NCBI GenBank assembly: GCA_027489535.1
Contig: JAIXZO010000006.1
Span: 1-64,000, forward strand
Direction: 5' to 3'
Length of the DNA: 64,000 bases
Source: Hyphomicrobiales bacterium
Lineage (GTDB): Bacteria; Pseudomonadota; Alphaproteobacteria; Rhizobiales; Beijerinckiaceae
Below, piece by piece: positions 62,981 to 64,000 of this stretch; within the stretch, counting starts at the first letter, position 1, and each line of letters starts with the position of its first letter. Below the pieces are notes generated by a model. The model ran no database searches. It worked only from the letters and a program-made list of their open reading frames with translations, and was not told where the DNA came from. Made by a program: the position numbers and the translations under genes.

Positions 62981-64000
62981 TCAAATTCGGACGTCGATGT
63001 GATCCGGCGGAAGCCCGCGGGCAAACCTCTCATAGGCCGCGCGGTAGGCTGCCTCCAACGTGCGGGTGCTCCGCAGGGAGTCGAACAAGGGCGAGGAAGC
63101 GCGCAGTTCCTGAACCTTCGTCTTCAGGGCCTGAAGCCGCGTCCGGTCCGACGCCAAGTTCAACGCCAAGCGTTCATAATGCTCTTCGTCGGCCGCAACG
63201 AGTTCCGGAACGCCCAACGCGTGGAGCAGGGACGCGCTCACCCGCGCCGCAAAACTGCGGCCGGTCTTAGTGAGGACCGGCAATCCGGCCCACAAAGCGT
63301 CGCTTGCGGTGGTGTGAGCGTTGTAATTGAACGTGTCGAGGAACAGATCGGCATGCCGGTGCCGTGCCAGATGCCGAGCGAGAGGCCGACGCTCCGCGAA
63401 GACGAGCCGCGCGGGATCGACGCCGAGACGTTCGGCCTCCCGCCGCAAATTGCTCCGCGCCTCGTCGTTCGAAGCCAAAAGCCAGAGCACCGCGTCGGGG
63501 ACGGCAATCAAAAGCCGCATCCAAATGGAAAACTCGCGAGGCTGTATCTTGAGAGTGTTGTTGAAGCAGCAGAAGACGAACGCCTCTTCGGGAAGCCCCT
63601 CCTCGGCGCGTGAACTCGAATCTTCTTCTATGCCCCTTGTGTCGTCGTTCACCTGGTAGGAGTCCGGCAGCCGGATGATCTTCTCCGAGTAGTTCTTGTT
63701 TTCCTCGTGAGGAATGACGATCCGGTCGGCAATGGCGTAATCGATGAAGCTTGCCGCAGACGTGCCGGGATAGCCGATATAGGCGATCTGCACAGGCGCG
63801 GGACGGTAAGCAAACAAGCCGGTTCGCGTCGCCCGCGTATAGCCCTTCAAATCGACGGCGACATGCAGCCCCATTTCACGCGCCTTCGCCGCAATGGCAC
63901 GGTCCGAGAGAGCCGACACCTCATGAAAGTTCGGTACCGCCCTCAACAAACGCCGGCGAAAGGCATCATCCGAGTCACGCCCGTAAGAGAAGACATGAAT
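62981..64000 (-). CDS. OGT/SPINDLY-type O-GlcNAc transferase-like glycosyltransferase, 5' end outside window
   Basis: The frame is open to the right edge, so about 339 C-terminal residues are seen. They match the GT41 catalytic region: VSALSDRAIAAKAREMGLHVAVDLKGYT, YRPAPVQIAYIGYPGTSAA, FCCFNNTLKIQP and LFLDTFNYNAHTTASDALWAGLPV, the UDP-binding loops. In relatives the N-terminal part is TPR repeats. Bacterial members glycosylate proteins, including surface or flagellar ones. The target cannot be told here. It is the downstream end of a unit that enters from the right. Confidence 0.9.
   Translation of the reverse strand: MHVFSYGRDSDDAFRRRLLRAVPNFHEVSALSDRAIAAKAREMGLHVAVDLKGYTRATRTGLFAYRPAPVQIAYIGYPGTSAASFIDYAIADRIVIPHEENKNYSEKIIRLPDSYQVNDDTRGIEEDSSSRAEEGLPEEAFVFCCFNNTLKIQPREFSIWMRLLIAVPDAVLWLLASNDEARSNLRREAERLGVDPARLVFAERRPLARHLARHRHADLFLDTFNYNAHTTASDALWAGLPVLTKTGRSFAARVSASLLHALGVPELVAADEEHYERLALNLASDRTRLQALKTKVQELRASSPLFDSLRSTRTLEAAYRAAYERFARGLPPDHIDVRI

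Overview
The window is high-GC alphaproteobacterial chromosome, most likely from the order Hyphomicrobiales (Rhizobiales). The evidence is the gene order rpoZ-rsh-pyrE-pdxJ-acpS-lepB-rnc-era-recO, a DUF2336 protein, a rhizobial-type porin, a TorF-family porin, an IscU-like scaffold next to folE, and two clusters of short palindromic repeats of the kind common in this order. No ribosomal RNA, CRISPR array or complete mobile element is present.

Layout. (1) 1-6.9 kb: a plus-strand catabolic operon with the end of a beta-keto acid cleavage enzyme, a complete branched-chain-type ABC importer (binding protein, two permeases, two ATPases), a short-chain dehydrogenase and a cyclase-family metal hydrolase. 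Together they look like uptake and degradation of one unidentified small molecule. (2) 6.9-17.1 kb: mixed genes, namely a secreted alpha/beta hydrolase, tRNA-Tyr, rlmB, a large MHS-type transporter behind a structured leader, tRNA-Thr, nadK, a DUF2336 gene, a MaoC/CoA-ester-lyase pair and a flavin-reductase/nitroreductase pair. (3) 17.2-22.6 kb: two large multi-pass membrane proteins (one YfhO family, one GT-C-like) around a periplasmic protein, probably cell-envelope glycan work. (4) 22.7-29.4 kb: cytochrome c, thrS, yidD, MipA/OmpV, IscU-like, folE, hisI, CBS protein, rhomboid. (5) 29.5-40.3 kb: parC, a 0.7-kb repeat island, then the conserved minus-strand housekeeping block from rpoZ down to recO. 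(6) 40.6-45.8 kb: NYN-domain protein, family 5 uracil-DNA glycosylase, a second repeat island, and opgH with an FkbM methyltransferase and an unknown secreted protein.

(7) 45.8-53.3 kb is the most interesting region. Four tightly packed plus-strand genes (a zinc-motif-lacking MDR dehydrogenase, a divergent 6-carboxytetrahydropterin-synthase-like protein, a GT4 glycosyltransferase, a SAM methyltransferase) are followed, after an opposing cytochrome b561, by GTP cyclohydrolase II and a second YfhO-family membrane protein. I read this as a possible pathway for a glycosylated, methylated GTP-derived compound (pterin-like); that is inference. (8) 53.3-58.8 kb: hydrolase, soluble lytic transglycosylase, dapA, smpB and a TIGR01459 HAD hydrolase.

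(9) 58.9-64 kb: a TorF porin, a lone tyrosine integrase, and a porin that has lost its start and signal peptide exactly where AT-rich integrase-side DNA begins. A Gly-rich secreted protein and the C-terminal part of an OGT/SPINDLY-type glycosyltransferase running off the right edge complete the window.
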